DNA of 64,000 bases from Geovibrio thiophilus. GTDB lineage: Bacteria; Chrysiogenota; Deferribacteres; Deferribacterales; Geovibrionaceae. Location: contig NZ_CP035108.1 of NCBI RefSeq assembly GCF_004087915.1, positions 2,108,001 through 2,172,000 on the forward strand. The letters are read 5' to 3'. The position numbers and the translations under genes were made by a program. The notes beneath the pieces are model-generated. The model saw only the letters and a list, made by a program, of their open reading frames with translations, was not told the DNA's origin and ran no database searches. Of the stretch, positions 28,846-37,388 are shown one piece after another; position 1 is the stretch's first letter; each line of letters starts with the position of its first letter.

Positions 28846-29658
28846 CTACTTTATCTCAAACCCGTCATAGGAGCATATTGTGGCGGGGAAGACTCGCTTT
28901 GCCGCTTCAAACATAGCGTCAAGCTCAGCGTCCTTGTAATCCGGATTATGATGATAGAGCACAAGATTCTTTATGCCCGACTTTTCCGCGAACTCGGCGC
29001 CCTTAATATATGTTGAGTGCCCCCAGCCTTTTTTGGCTGTGCCGTCCCTCTTCCCTTCATAATCTTCCGGCGTGTACGTGGTGTCAAAAACCAGATAGTC
29101 GCATCCGCAGCCGAACTCTATAAGAAAATCATCCCTCTCCGTGCCGTGCTCAAAGTCTGTGGCGAAAAGAGTCGTCGTGTTTCCGTCCTTTATTTTATAC
29201 ATCAGGGCTCCGTCAGGATGGTTACCCTCAGCGGCGAAAACGGTAATATCGCCGAAAACGAAATGCTGCCCTCCCCTGATCAGATTAAAGCGGATATTGG
29301 ATTTCAACATTGTACGGGGAATAGGGAAAAAAGGCGGATTGAACAAAACCTTTAGAAAGTCTTTTGAAGTAAGCGTGCTTTTATCCTCAAGATAGAGAAA
29401 AATATGTTTGTCCGGAGTGTAAAACGGTCTGAACAGGGGCAATCCGCAGATGTGATCCCAGTGAAGGTGAGTGAGAAATATATGATACTCATCAAAATTT
29501 CCCATGCTGTTAAGATTGTATATTCCTGTTCCGCCGTCTATCACGATACATTTTCTGTCATCAACGGGAATCATAAGGCAGGCGGTATTTCCGCCGTATT
29601 TTGAGTAATCAGGTCCGGAGACCGATATTGTACCTCTTGTTCCAAGAAAGCGAATCAT
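28846..29658 (-). CDS. Metallo-beta-lactamase-fold hydrolase
   Basis: 270 residues. MIRFLGTRGTISVSGPDYSKYGGNTAC at the N-terminus and the metal motif THLHWDH (His64, His66, Asp68, His69 region) are characteristic of the RNase Z/cyclic-phosphodiesterase-like branch of the MBL fold. FATDFEH and LVFDTTYT supply further ligands. Its start overlaps the stop of the upstream ATPase gene (TGATG), so the two are coupled. A role in nucleotide signalling is possible given the neighbours, but the substrate is not known. Confidence 0.78.
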   Translation of the reverse strand: MIRFLGTRGTISVSGPDYSKYGGNTACLMIPVDDRKCIVIDGGTGIYNLNSMGNFDEYHIFLTHLHWDHICGLPLFRPFYTPDKHIFLYLEDKSTLTSKDFLKVLFNPPFFPIPRTMLKSNIRFNLIRGGQHFVFGDITVFAAEGNHPDGALMYKIKDGNTTTLFATDFEHGTERDDFLIEFGCGCDYLVFDTTYTPEDYEGKRDGTAKKGWGHSTYIKGAEFAEKSGIKNLVLYHHNPDYKDAELDAMFEAAKRVFPATICSYDGFEIK

Positions 29659-30464
29659 CAGAACCTCTTAACAAGTTCAACCTTGTTTCCGACTTCGTTA
29701 TAAACAACATCGTCAAAATACATCCTTGTTATAAGAATACCACGCCCGTGAAGTTTGAAAAGCCCTTCCTGCATGGTCGGATCGGGAATATCGTCAACCT
29801 TGAATCCGCGCCCCTGATCCTCAATGGAGATTTTTACTTCTGAATCATCAATATAGTAAGTGAAAGTTACCTTTTTACCCTTGTATTTTTCATCTTTGAG
29901 TCTTTCCTCGATAAGGCTGTAGTAGGTTCCGCCCTCGGTGGCGTCCAGCTTCTGATCGCCGGAGATAGAGAGATTGCCGTGCTCTATGGCGTTGGTTATC
30001 ATCTCTGCCAGACCTATGCGGATTTTTTCCAGCGAACTGAAATCCAGAAAATATATAAATTCCTTTGTGAGGATGTAAACTATACGCTCAACATTGAAAA
30101 TATCGTTGGAAACACTGAAGGTTTTCGCTATGGAAACAGGACGCACCGACGCGATGCTGTTTTCCAGACTTCCGTTGTGGCAGACAGCATCAACCAGATA
30201 ACGGAGCTGGACGTGATCGAAGCCTTCGTCCACTGCCAGAACACCTTCCGGCAAATCGCCTCTCTTACCAATAAAACAGAGCGGAATGTCCTCTCGAAAA
30301 CCCTTTACCGTATCGAAACAATCCGTTATGAATACAATAACGGATACGTCAAGCTCGCATTTATCCTCTTTGTAGTTAATGAGGACGAAGCGCTCAGCCG
30401 AACAGAAATCCGTCAGACGTTCTAAGAAACTGTTATCATTGATAAAACAGGCTATTTTCTTCAT
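29658..30464 (-). CDS. Anti-sigma-factor-like ATP-binding protein (HATPase_c, RsbW type)
   Basis: 268 residues from the ATG at 30464. About 155-265 are a GHKL ATPase domain of the serine-protein-kinase/anti-sigma type: GLAEMITNAIEHGN for the N box, EDQGRGF for the G1 box and HGRGILITRMYFDDV for the G2 box. The first 130 residues resemble a degenerate receiver-like fold with VIVFITDCF. The upstream ATG at 30503 is rejected because a TATAAT box lies between it and 30464. The chosen ATG sits at the expected transcription start, so the mRNA is probably leaderless. Its sigma factor or partner is not in the window. Confidence 0.78.
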   Translation of the reverse strand: MKKIACFINDNSFLERLTDFCSAERFVLINYKEDKCELDVSVIVFITDCFDTVKGFREDIPLCFIGKRGDLPEGVLAVDEGFDHVQLRYLVDAVCHNGSLENSIASVRPVSIAKTFSVSNDIFNVERIVYILTKEFIYFLDFSSLEKIRIGLAEMITNAIEHGNLSISGDQKLDATEGGTYYSLIEERLKDEKYKGKKVTFTYYIDDSEVKISIEDQGRGFKVDDIPDPTMQEGLFKLHGRGILITRMYFDDVVYNEVGNKVELVKRF

Positions 30465-30470
30465 GTAGGG

Positions 30471-30479
30471 ATTATAGCA
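30471..30479 (-). promoter_or_regulatory. Extended -10 promoter giving a leaderless start
   Basis: TGC-TATAAT on the minus strand, a perfect extended -10. The A of the ATG at 30464 is the seventh base after the hexamer, exactly where transcription should start. Confidence 0.6.
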
Positions 30480-30533
30480 CAGTTTTTTTAAAAATAAATA
30501 CAATAATACTTACAAAGCATAACGGAGTATGCC

Positions 30534-31964
30534 TTGATAGAAGCTTCAATTTTCAGAGATTACGATGTCAGGGGCACTGTACCGGACAAACTTTCATACG
30601 AGGCGGCGGCGCTGGTGGCAAACGCCTTTGCCTTAAAGCTGTTTAAAGAAAAAGGGCGTAAATGCAAAATTGCCGTAGGCAGAGATGTGCGCCCTTCATC
30701 CGAGGAGCTGTTCAGAAGCACAGTCAGAGGGCTCACCGATGCCGGCGCTGATGTGCTGGACGCAGGCGTCTGCCCCTCTCCGGTGCTGTATTTCACATCC
30801 AAAACCACAGACGCTGACGGGTATGTGATGATAACGGGGAGCCACAACCCGCCGGAATACAATGGAATGAAGTTCGGCAGCGACACAAAAGTTTACCATT
30901 CCGGCAAAATTCAGGAAATCTATCGCAGCATCCTTGAGAGGGGTTATGTTCAGGCAAAGGAAAAAGGCACTGTTTCATCAAGAGACATGGCTGCGGAATA
31001 CATAAAATGGAGCATTGAGCACTTTGCCCCTCTGAAGGAAAAAATAAGCCGTCTGCCGAAAAAGCCGAAAGTGGTTTTAGACTGCGGCAACGGGGTAGCG
31101 TCAAGGATCGCTCCCCTGCTCTTCAAAAATATCGGCGTGGAAATAGTTCCCCTCTTCTGCGAGGAGGACGGCACATTCCCAAACCACCACCCTGACCCCA
31201 CTGTGGATAAAAATCTCAGAGACGCCATAGACGCCGTCAGAGAACACGGCGCGGACTTAGCGGCAGCCTATGACGGCGACGCGGACAGGATCGTGGCTGT
31301 CACAGACTCAGGCAGGATAATAAGAGGAGACACGCTTCTGGCTGTATTTGCCGAGGATCTTTGCAGGCGGGAGCAGAACCCTGTAATCATAGGTGACGTA
31401 AAAGCGTCTCAGGCTTTATACGACATACTCGAAAAATGCGGGGCGAAGGCTGTCATGTGGAAGGCAGGGCATTCCATGATAAAGGACAGGATGCTTGAAC
31501 TCAACGCTCCGCTGGCAGGGGAAACAAGCGCTCATATTTTCTTCAATGACCGCTTCTTCGGCTTTGATGACGGAATATACGCATCTCTGCGTTTGTTGGA
31601 GATATACATAGACCGCAGGCTTTCCGGCGAAATAGAGAACGCCGATGAACTGGTGAAAGGCTTTCCCGAATATATAAACACACCCGAAATCCGGCTTGAT
31701 TTCTCTGACGCCGAAAAATTTTCTTTTGTGGAGAAGGTTAAAAGAGAATTTGAAGCTATGAGCAAAACAACGGATCTAATCAGAGACATCAACAGCATAG
31801 ACGGAGTCAGAATCACTTTTGAAAAAGGCTGGGCACTGTTGCGCGCAAGCAACACTCAGCCGGCGGTTGTTTTGCGCTTTGAAGCGCTGGACAAAGAAAC
31901 GATGGGGAGTTATATTCTCCTGCTGGAAAAAATAACGGGGATGAAAATTGTTTTACCGGACTGA
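30534..31964 (+). CDS. Phosphomannomutase/phosphoglucomutase
   Basis: 476 residues from a TTG start with GGAG six bases upstream. All four signatures of alpha-D-phosphohexomutases are present: RDYDVRG at the N-terminus, the catalytic phosphoserine loop TGSHNPP near 101-107, the Mg site YDGDADR near 245, and the sugar-ring loop GETSAH near 328. The C-terminal phosphate loop is RASNTQP, replacing the usual RxSNTxP pattern closely. It interconverts hexose 1- and 6-phosphates for glycogen, LPS or exopolysaccharide precursors. It overlaps ispG by 17 bases. Confidence 0.9.
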   Translation: MIEASIFRDYDVRGTVPDKLSYEAAALVANAFALKLFKEKGRKCKIAVGRDVRPSSEELFRSTVRGLTDAGADVLDAGVCPSPVLYFTSKTTDADGYVMITGSHNPPEYNGMKFGSDTKVYHSGKIQEIYRSILERGYVQAKEKGTVSSRDMAAEYIKWSIEHFAPLKEKISRLPKKPKVVLDCGNGVASRIAPLLFKNIGVEIVPLFCEEDGTFPNHHPDPTVDKNLRDAIDAVREHGADLAAAYDGDADRIVAVTDSGRIIRGDTLLAVFAEDLCRREQNPVIIGDVKASQALYDILEKCGAKAVMWKAGHSMIKDRMLELNAPLAGETSAHIFFNDRFFGFDDGIYASLRLLEIYIDRRLSGEIENADELVKGFPEYINTPEIRLDFSDAEKFSFVEKVKREFEAMSKTTDLIRDINSIDGVRITFEKGWALLRASNTQPAVVLRFEALDKETMGSYILLLEKITGMKIVLPD

Positions 31965-33006
31965 TACTAAACAAATTTCAGTTGGGAGTGTCAAAGTCGG
32001 CGGCGGCGCGCCTGTCTCTGTGCAGTCCATGACCAACACGGACACTAGAGACATTGAAGCCACGGCCGCTCAGATAAAACGTCTGGAAGAAGCCGGATGT
32101 GAGATAGTGCGTGTTGCCGTGGTTGATACCGACGCGGCAAAAGCAATAAAAAGCATAAAAGAGCAGATAAATATTCCCCTCATAGCGGATATTCACTTTG
32201 ATCACAGGCTCGCCTTGGCAAGTTTTGAAAGCGGAGCGGACTGCATAAGGATAAACCCCGGCAACATAGGCGGAGAGGACAAATGCGCAAAGGTGATCCA
32301 TGCGGCAAAAGCCAACGGAAAATCGATCCGCATCGGAGTGAACTCAGGATCAATAGAAAAAGAAATAAAAAAGCAGTACGGTGTCAGCGCCGAGGCGATA
32401 GTCCGTTCGGCTGCGGAGCATGTGCGGCTGTTTGAGAAGCATTCGTTTACGGACTTCAAGGTATCTCTGAAGGCAAGCAGCGTAAATCTTTCCATCGCGG
32501 CGTATATGCGCTTCGCTGAGGAGTTCCCTTACTCGCTGCATGTGGGCATAACGGAAGCGGGAACCATCTTCACCGGAACAGTTAAGTCAGCGGCGGGAAT
32601 AGGAGCGATTCTTTCCCGGGGCATAGGCGACACAATTCGGGTTTCTCTCACCGGAGATCCGGTTCAGGAAGTACGGGTTGCTTGGGAAATTCTCAAATCG
32701 CTGGAACTCAGGCACAGGGGGGTGCAGGTCATTTCCTGTCCCACCTGCGGCAGGGCGGAAATCGATCTCATAAAGCTGGCGGAAGAAACCGAAAAAGCAC
32801 TCGCAGCATTTGAAACACCTCTGCACATAGCCGTTATGGGCTGTCCGGTCAACGGTCCGGGCGAGGCAAAGGAAGCCGACTACGGCATAGCCGGAGGCAG
32901 AGGTCAGGGACTCCTTTTCAAGAAAGGTGAGATCGTAAAAAAAGTGGAAGAAAAAAATCTTTTACCCGAACTTCTTAGCATTTTGCGAGAAGACGGTGTA
33001 AAATAG
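31948..33006 (+). CDS. ispG: 4-hydroxy-3-methylbut-2-en-1-yl diphosphate synthase
   Basis: 352 residues. N-terminal VQSMTNTDTRD, the middle RINPGNIGG, and the [4Fe-4S] cysteines in SCPTCGR near 262-265 and MGCPVNGPGE near 297 identify GcpE/IspG. It converts methylerythritol cyclodiphosphate to HMBPP, so isoprenoids come from the MEP pathway. The start is a TTG at 31948 with GGGGA before it, inside the end of the phosphohexomutase gene; an overlap of 17 bases implies translational coupling. Confidence 0.93.
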   Translation: MFYRTDTKQISVGSVKVGGGAPVSVQSMTNTDTRDIEATAAQIKRLEEAGCEIVRVAVVDTDAAKAIKSIKEQINIPLIADIHFDHRLALASFESGADCIRINPGNIGGEDKCAKVIHAAKANGKSIRIGVNSGSIEKEIKKQYGVSAEAIVRSAAEHVRLFEKHSFTDFKVSLKASSVNLSIAAYMRFAEEFPYSLHVGITEAGTIFTGTVKSAAGIGAILSRGIGDTIRVSLTGDPVQEVRVAWEILKSLELRHRGVQVISCPTCGRAEIDLIKLAEETEKALAAFETPLHIAVMGCPVNGPGEAKEADYGIAGGRGQGLLFKKGEIVKKVEEKNLLPELLSILREDGVK

Positions 33007-33181
33007 TCTGTTGAGATTCATTATCTTAACATGGCTGTAGACAGAAAGCAGATTATATTTTACCGAGAGGTTTTGCCTTTTTATTCGCATATCTCTCGCA
33101 TGTTCTTTGCTTTTTCTCACAAAAATAACTATATATAATTATGTTGCAACAATCCGAACAGGGTATGGCTGAAAGACACTT

Positions 33182-35758
33182 ATGAAAAGCATAAAACATT
33201 ATATTCTCGCTTCAACTCTTCTGACCGCGTTTCTGGTTTTCGCGGGTGTCTATTTAATCAGCTCCTACTCTTACAATAAGCTTCTTTTGGGTTACGCGGA
33301 CAAAACCGCGCGCATCATGCTTGAACAGACCTTCAACTCCCTTTACGTGGCAATGGAACGGGGCGCGTCAAGAGAGGAACTCGAATACATTATTGAAAAT
33401 ATCACAAAATCATTCGACAACAACGATATGAGCATTGAAATACACAGAGGCTACGCCGTAAGCGAAATGTTCGGTTATGTCAGACAGAATGAACCGGATA
33501 ATCTTGTCTCGGAGGCTTTCCGCTCAGGCGTTATACGCACGGTACACACCAGCGACTCACTCACTGAGGTAATGCCCGTAATCGCCGAAAAAAAATGCCT
33601 CACCTGTCATGACAATGTAATAGAAGGGGATGTAATGGGGGTTATCAAGACCACCCAGAATTTCTTCTTCCTTCAGGACAAAACAGCGCGCAATATACGC
33701 CTCCTGCTGATGTTCATACTCCCTGTGCCGCTGCTGATAGGCGTTATTATATCCTTCTTCGTATCCCGCAGACTTAAGCTTATGCTGGAAAAGCTTCACT
33801 CAAGCATAAGCAATATAAACTCGGTGGAGGATCTGAAATCGATCAGCCTCCAGCGCAGCGACTTCAGCCTTATGGAGGTTGCGGCTATAAACGAAGAGAT
33901 AGAGGAACTGGCGGGCAGGCTCCGCAGCATAGCCACAGACAACGATACGCTCCAGTTTCAGATAAGGCTGATGGAGAGGCTTGTCATTACTGCCGAAGCG
34001 ATAACCGACTGGGTGGACTACACCAAGAAGCTGCTCCGGAGCGTAAATTCAGTTGTATACTGTCAGGCTCTTTTCGCAGTTTTCAAAACAGACGATACGT
34101 ACGAATTTTTCATATTCTGGAATCATAACCCCGATACGGAAACCAAAATGGCATTTGAAGAGGCTGTTTACGAAATACCTATGCTGAAAACAATATTCAG
34201 TGAAAACCCGCCCTCCATAAAGCACTATGTGGCGGAAATCGGTAAAGACATGATAAGGATGAGCAAGGAAGAGATCACAGCCCAACTCAAAAACATCACC
34301 TTCCCCGAAAGACGCATAGGCAACATCACCGGCATAGGCATACAGACCCCGTTTAATGAGGACAAATCCAAATCAATCGTGGTTGACAGCATTCTCACCA
34401 CTCTCATGAATGTTGTGGGCTCCGTCAAAGCGATCCATCTTTATACTAAGGATGTGGAGTTCTTCGCCACCAGAGACCCTCTGACAAACCTGCACAACCA
34501 GCGCATGTTCTGGGATTTGCTGAAGGCGGAAACCAAACGGGCAGAAAGACATAAGTCGTGGTTCTCCCTTGTTGTTCTGGATTTTGACAACTTCAAGCTG
34601 ATAAACGATGTTTACGGACACGCCTTCGGAGACAAACTATTGCAGAGATTTGCCGAAAAACTCAAAAGCACCAGCAGGGAGGAGGACATTGTGGCACGCT
34701 ACGGCGGCGATGAATTCACCCTGATACTGCCCGAAGCGGATGAGGAAAACGCTTACACAGTTGTTCAGCGGATCAAAGAAAACCTCGACGCCGTGAATGT
34801 TCTCGCTCCGGACGGCAAAAATATAAAGGCAACCACATCCATCGGAATTGCCAGCTATCCTTTCCATGCAGATGAGGACAAAAAGCTCTTCCTCGTCGCC
34901 AGCAACATGATGTACAAGGCGAAAAGAGAAGGCAAAAACCGCATCTGCGCCCCGACAGGAGAGGATATTATCAACAGCCTCAAAGAGATGGGGGTTAAAA
35001 ACCAGATAATTCTCAACGCTATAGAAAACAAAAGCCTTATTCCCTACTTTCAGCCCATCATGTCGCTTACGGACAACAGAGTATCCGTCCATGAGCTTCT
35101 CATGCGTATTCCGGTAAACGGACGGATCATGCCCGCGGCTGAGTTTATAGACGATGCCGAAGCGATGGGAGTCATGCACAGAATGGATCTGATGCTTATG
35201 GAAAAAGCATTCGCCGAAATCAGGAAAGCGGGTTATGAAGGCTTTCTGTTCATCAATCTTTCCCCGAAGTCTCTTATGATGGTTGAGTTTGAGGCTCAGA
35301 TACTCGCTCTGGTGGAAACATACGGCATAAACAAATCAAAAATCGTGTTTGAGATAACAGAAAGAGAGACTGTAAAAAACATCTCGCTTCTTGCCCATTT
35401 CATTACAAAGCTCAAGAACGAGGGTTTCCTTTTCGCCATAGACGATTTCGGCTCCGGCTTCTCATCCTTCCATTACATCAAGAATTTCCCCATTGATTTC
35501 ATAAAGATAGAGGGGGATTTCATACGCAACATAATAAATGACGATGTTGATAAAGCTTTCGTTAAAAGTGCGCTGACCCTCGCCGGAGAACTGCGCATAC
35601 GCACCGTCGCGGAATACGTTGAAAACAGCGCAGTTCTTGAATCACTGAAGGAACTGGGCGTGGATTACGCTCAGGGTTATTTCATAGACAAACCAGCGCC
35701 CGCCCTTCTTGACAATAATATATGCAAAACCTTCCTAACCTCTGCGGATACGGAATGA
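33182..35758 (+). CDS. Membrane c-di-GMP enzyme: periplasmic c-heme sensor, GGDEF and EAL domains
   Basis: 858 residues. Helix 1 (about 8-28) and helix 2 (about 175-195) enclose a periplasmic domain with a c-type heme motif CLTCH (Cys139, Cys142, His143), the DUF3365-like arrangement also seen in the chemoreceptor at 12328. A cytoplasmic linker with GAF-like features follows. The GGDEF domain (about 440-600) keeps RYGGDEF near 506. The EAL domain (about 610-850) has ELLMR in place of EALxR, but keeps the metal and catalytic residues NLSP, EITE, DDFGSGFSS, AEYVE and GYFIDKP, so phosphodiesterase activity is possible. Heme state may switch between making and degrading c-di-GMP. Confidence 0.88.
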   Translation: MKSIKHYILASTLLTAFLVFAGVYLISSYSYNKLLLGYADKTARIMLEQTFNSLYVAMERGASREELEYIIENITKSFDNNDMSIEIHRGYAVSEMFGYVRQNEPDNLVSEAFRSGVIRTVHTSDSLTEVMPVIAEKKCLTCHDNVIEGDVMGVIKTTQNFFFLQDKTARNIRLLLMFILPVPLLIGVIISFFVSRRLKLMLEKLHSSISNINSVEDLKSISLQRSDFSLMEVAAINEEIEELAGRLRSIATDNDTLQFQIRLMERLVITAEAITDWVDYTKKLLRSVNSVVYCQALFAVFKTDDTYEFFIFWNHNPDTETKMAFEEAVYEIPMLKTIFSENPPSIKHYVAEIGKDMIRMSKEEITAQLKNITFPERRIGNITGIGIQTPFNEDKSKSIVVDSILTTLMNVVGSVKAIHLYTKDVEFFATRDPLTNLHNQRMFWDLLKAETKRAERHKSWFSLVVLDFDNFKLINDVYGHAFGDKLLQRFAEKLKSTSREEDIVARYGGDEFTLILPEADEENAYTVVQRIKENLDAVNVLAPDGKNIKATTSIGIASYPFHADEDKKLFLVASNMMYKAKREGKNRICAPTGEDIINSLKEMGVKNQIILNAIENKSLIPYFQPIMSLTDNRVSVHELLMRIPVNGRIMPAAEFIDDAEAMGVMHRMDLMLMEKAFAEIRKAGYEGFLFINLSPKSLMMVEFEAQILALVETYGINKSKIVFEITERETVKNISLLAHFITKLKNEGFLFAIDDFGSGFSSFHYIKNFPIDFIKIEGDFIRNIINDDVDKAFVKSALTLAGELRIRTVAEYVENSAVLESLKELGVDYAQGYFIDKPAPALLDNNICKTFLTSADTE

Positions 35759-36247
35759 AGCGGCATCGAGAGCTTCGTACAGCGCTTCGGGAAGCTCGCC
35801 GGAGTTCCTTTCGGTCTGTCTGAGAGCCTCAGCGAGGGAATCGGCAAGCTGAAGAGTATCCCTGCCGCCGGAAGCGTCCTTCACCATATCAACAAGCCTT
35901 TTCGCCACGGAATCCACGCTGTAGTACCCTCTGCCTTTAACAAGATCCTCAAGCCTGTACAGCTCATCGTTGTCGTTATCGCTTCCGAAACCGTACTCAT
36001 CCTCAAACAGACCTTCATCCATGCCGGAGAGGAGCTCCTCATAGCTGAACCAAGTTTCCGCCATTTCATCAAATATTCTCGCAGCGCCCGCTATGAGCGC
36101 CGCCTGTGATTCCTTAAACCCGCTGCCTGTTTTTTCCAGAAGGATTTCCTCAAAATCAAGACCCTCAGCCTTCGTCTCCTTCTGCGGAGCGGAGGAATGC
36201 TTGTCCTGATTCAGACCCTTAACAGTCTGATTCAGCCTGATGTCCAT
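35735..36247 (-). CDS. Unrecognised acidic soluble protein
   Basis: 170 residues, not recognised. It is acidic, without a signal peptide or membrane segment. A disordered lysine-rich start (about 10-30) leads to two helical regions; YSVDSVAKRLVDMVKDASGGRDTLQLADSLAEALRQTE near 105-145 weakly resembles the C-terminus of DUF5610 proteins. GAGGTG precedes the ATG, supporting a real gene. Its 3' end overlaps the convergent GGDEF-EAL gene by 24 bases. Confidence 0.65.
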   Translation of the reverse strand: MDIRLNQTVKGLNQDKHSSAPQKETKAEGLDFEEILLEKTGSGFKESQAALIAGAARIFDEMAETWFSYEELLSGMDEGLFEDEYGFGSDNDNDELYRLEDLVKGRGYYSVDSVAKRLVDMVKDASGGRDTLQLADSLAEALRQTERNSGELPEALYEALDAASFRIRRG

Positions 36248-36430
36248 CTTTTCACCTCAAATACTGTCCGTAATTTCATCCCGAGGGGAAAGGTTGCGCC
36301 GAAATCACCCTCTGGGATCGATCCAATCGGCGATCCGAATCCTGATCTTTAAGAATAATTTACGATCATGCGTTAAAAATGATCATAAGCATTCGTTTAG
36401 GCTTTTAATGGAAATAATTTGCAATGTCTG

Positions 36431-36459
36431 TTGAAAACGGCGTCTAAAAATTATATGGT
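36431..36459 (+). promoter_or_regulatory. Candidate promoter of the Crp/Fnr-family gene
   Basis: TTGAAA and TATGGT, 17 bases apart, with the ATG 24 bases downstream and GGGAGG in between. Confidence 0.4.
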
Positions 36460-36482
36460 GGTTTAAGTCAGGGAGGAATGCG

Positions 36483-37148
36483 ATGAATCTTGCAGAAGAA
36501 CTGAAAAATGTGGAGCTTTTTTCAAAGATCGACATAGCCAAGCTTGAAAAAATCGCCCAGATACTTAAAACCAAAAAGTTCTACAAGGAAGAAACCGTCC
36601 TTCATAAAGGGGATGCGGGCACAGAGCTGTGCATTGTTCTCTCCGGCTCATTCCGTGCTGTTCTCATTGACGAAGACGGTGACGAAATACTCCTGCACCG
36701 TTTCAGCAAATATGACATTTTCGGTGAATTCAGTCTCATAGACCAGAAAGAGCGTGCCGGAACCATCATCGCCGATGAGGAGTCCAGCCTGTGTAAAATA
36801 GGCAGGGAGCCCTTCCTGCGTCTCATGAGGGAAGAACCTGAAGTCGCGATAACCATGCTTCAGATCCTCGTGGGCAGGCTGAGAAAGGCGGATGAACTCA
36901 TAGAATCTCTGGCGTTTCTCAATGTTAAGGAAAGGATTTTAAAGCAGCTTTTTGACATCGCAAAGGAAAGCGGAGATAAGAACGGAAGCTATATCAGGAT
37001 AAAAAAGCTTACCCATCAGGAAATAAGCTCTATGATAGGCGCCTCAAGAGAATCCGTGACCAAGTGCATGAAGATCCTTAACCTTGAAGGACACGTGAAA
37101 ATGAAGGGCGACAACCTTTATCTCAAGGAACCTTCTCATTTTTATTAG
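36483..37148 (+). CDS. Crp/Fnr-family transcriptional regulator
   Basis: 221 residues. Cyclic-nucleotide-like sensor domain (about 12-130: VLHKGDAGTELCIVLSGSFRAVL and FGEFSLIDQKERAGTIIA) and a C-terminal winged helix (about 160-215: RIKKLTHQEISSMIGASRESVTKCMKILNLEG). It has no cysteine cluster of the FNR type, so it is not an obvious oxygen sensor by Fe-S. The ligand-pocket sequence differs from that of E. coli CRP, so cAMP binding is not assured. The recognition helix ASRESVTKCM is of the CRP type. GGGAGG precedes the start. Confidence 0.88.
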   Translation: MNLAEELKNVELFSKIDIAKLEKIAQILKTKKFYKEETVLHKGDAGTELCIVLSGSFRAVLIDEDGDEILLHRFSKYDIFGEFSLIDQKERAGTIIADEESSLCKIGREPFLRLMREEPEVAITMLQILVGRLRKADELIESLAFLNVKERILKQLFDIAKESGDKNGSYIRIKKLTHQEISSMIGASRESVTKCMKILNLEGHVKMKGDNLYLKEPSHFY

Positions 37149-37308
37149 GCTTTTCACTGAAATACTGGCAGGGCATGCCGGAAGACCTGAAAACGGAGAG
37201 TGAAGGCATAAGCTTTGACTTAAAACCCAATATCCTGCATCCGTGGGGCATATTTTCATCCCATGTCACGTAGTAGCCTTCGCACTTGTAACAGTTTACT
37301 CTTTTCAT
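37123..37308 (-). CDS. Small cysteine-rich protein of a conserved family, function unknown
   Basis: 61 residues. Cysteine pairs in NCYKCEGYYVTWDENMPHGC and a Cys near the C-terminus (SSGMPC) suggest a compact metal-binding fold. I recognise this pattern as a small conserved bacterial family seen in several anaerobic phyla, sometimes mislabelled as uracil-DNA glycosylase; the size excludes that. The last 26 bases overlap the 3' end of the convergent Crp/Fnr gene. The ribosome site is weak (AGG ten bases upstream). The rest of the gap to 37388 holds nothing I recognise. Confidence 0.7.
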   Translation of the reverse strand: MKRVNCYKCEGYYVTWDENMPHGCRILGFKSKLMPSLSVFRSSGMPCQYFSEKPNKNEKVP

Positions 37309-37388
37309 CTTTTTAAAACCTGACCCCTTGTATCTGATTTCAGGGATGTTATATTATCAGTAATTCAAAATAAGTTAAAGAGGTTATA

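Noticed and set aside
33182-35758. Loss of phosphodiesterase activity because EAL reads ELL
   Set aside because: The catalytic and metal residues (NLSP, EITE, DDFGSG, AEYVE, GYF) are all kept, so inactivity cannot be assumed.
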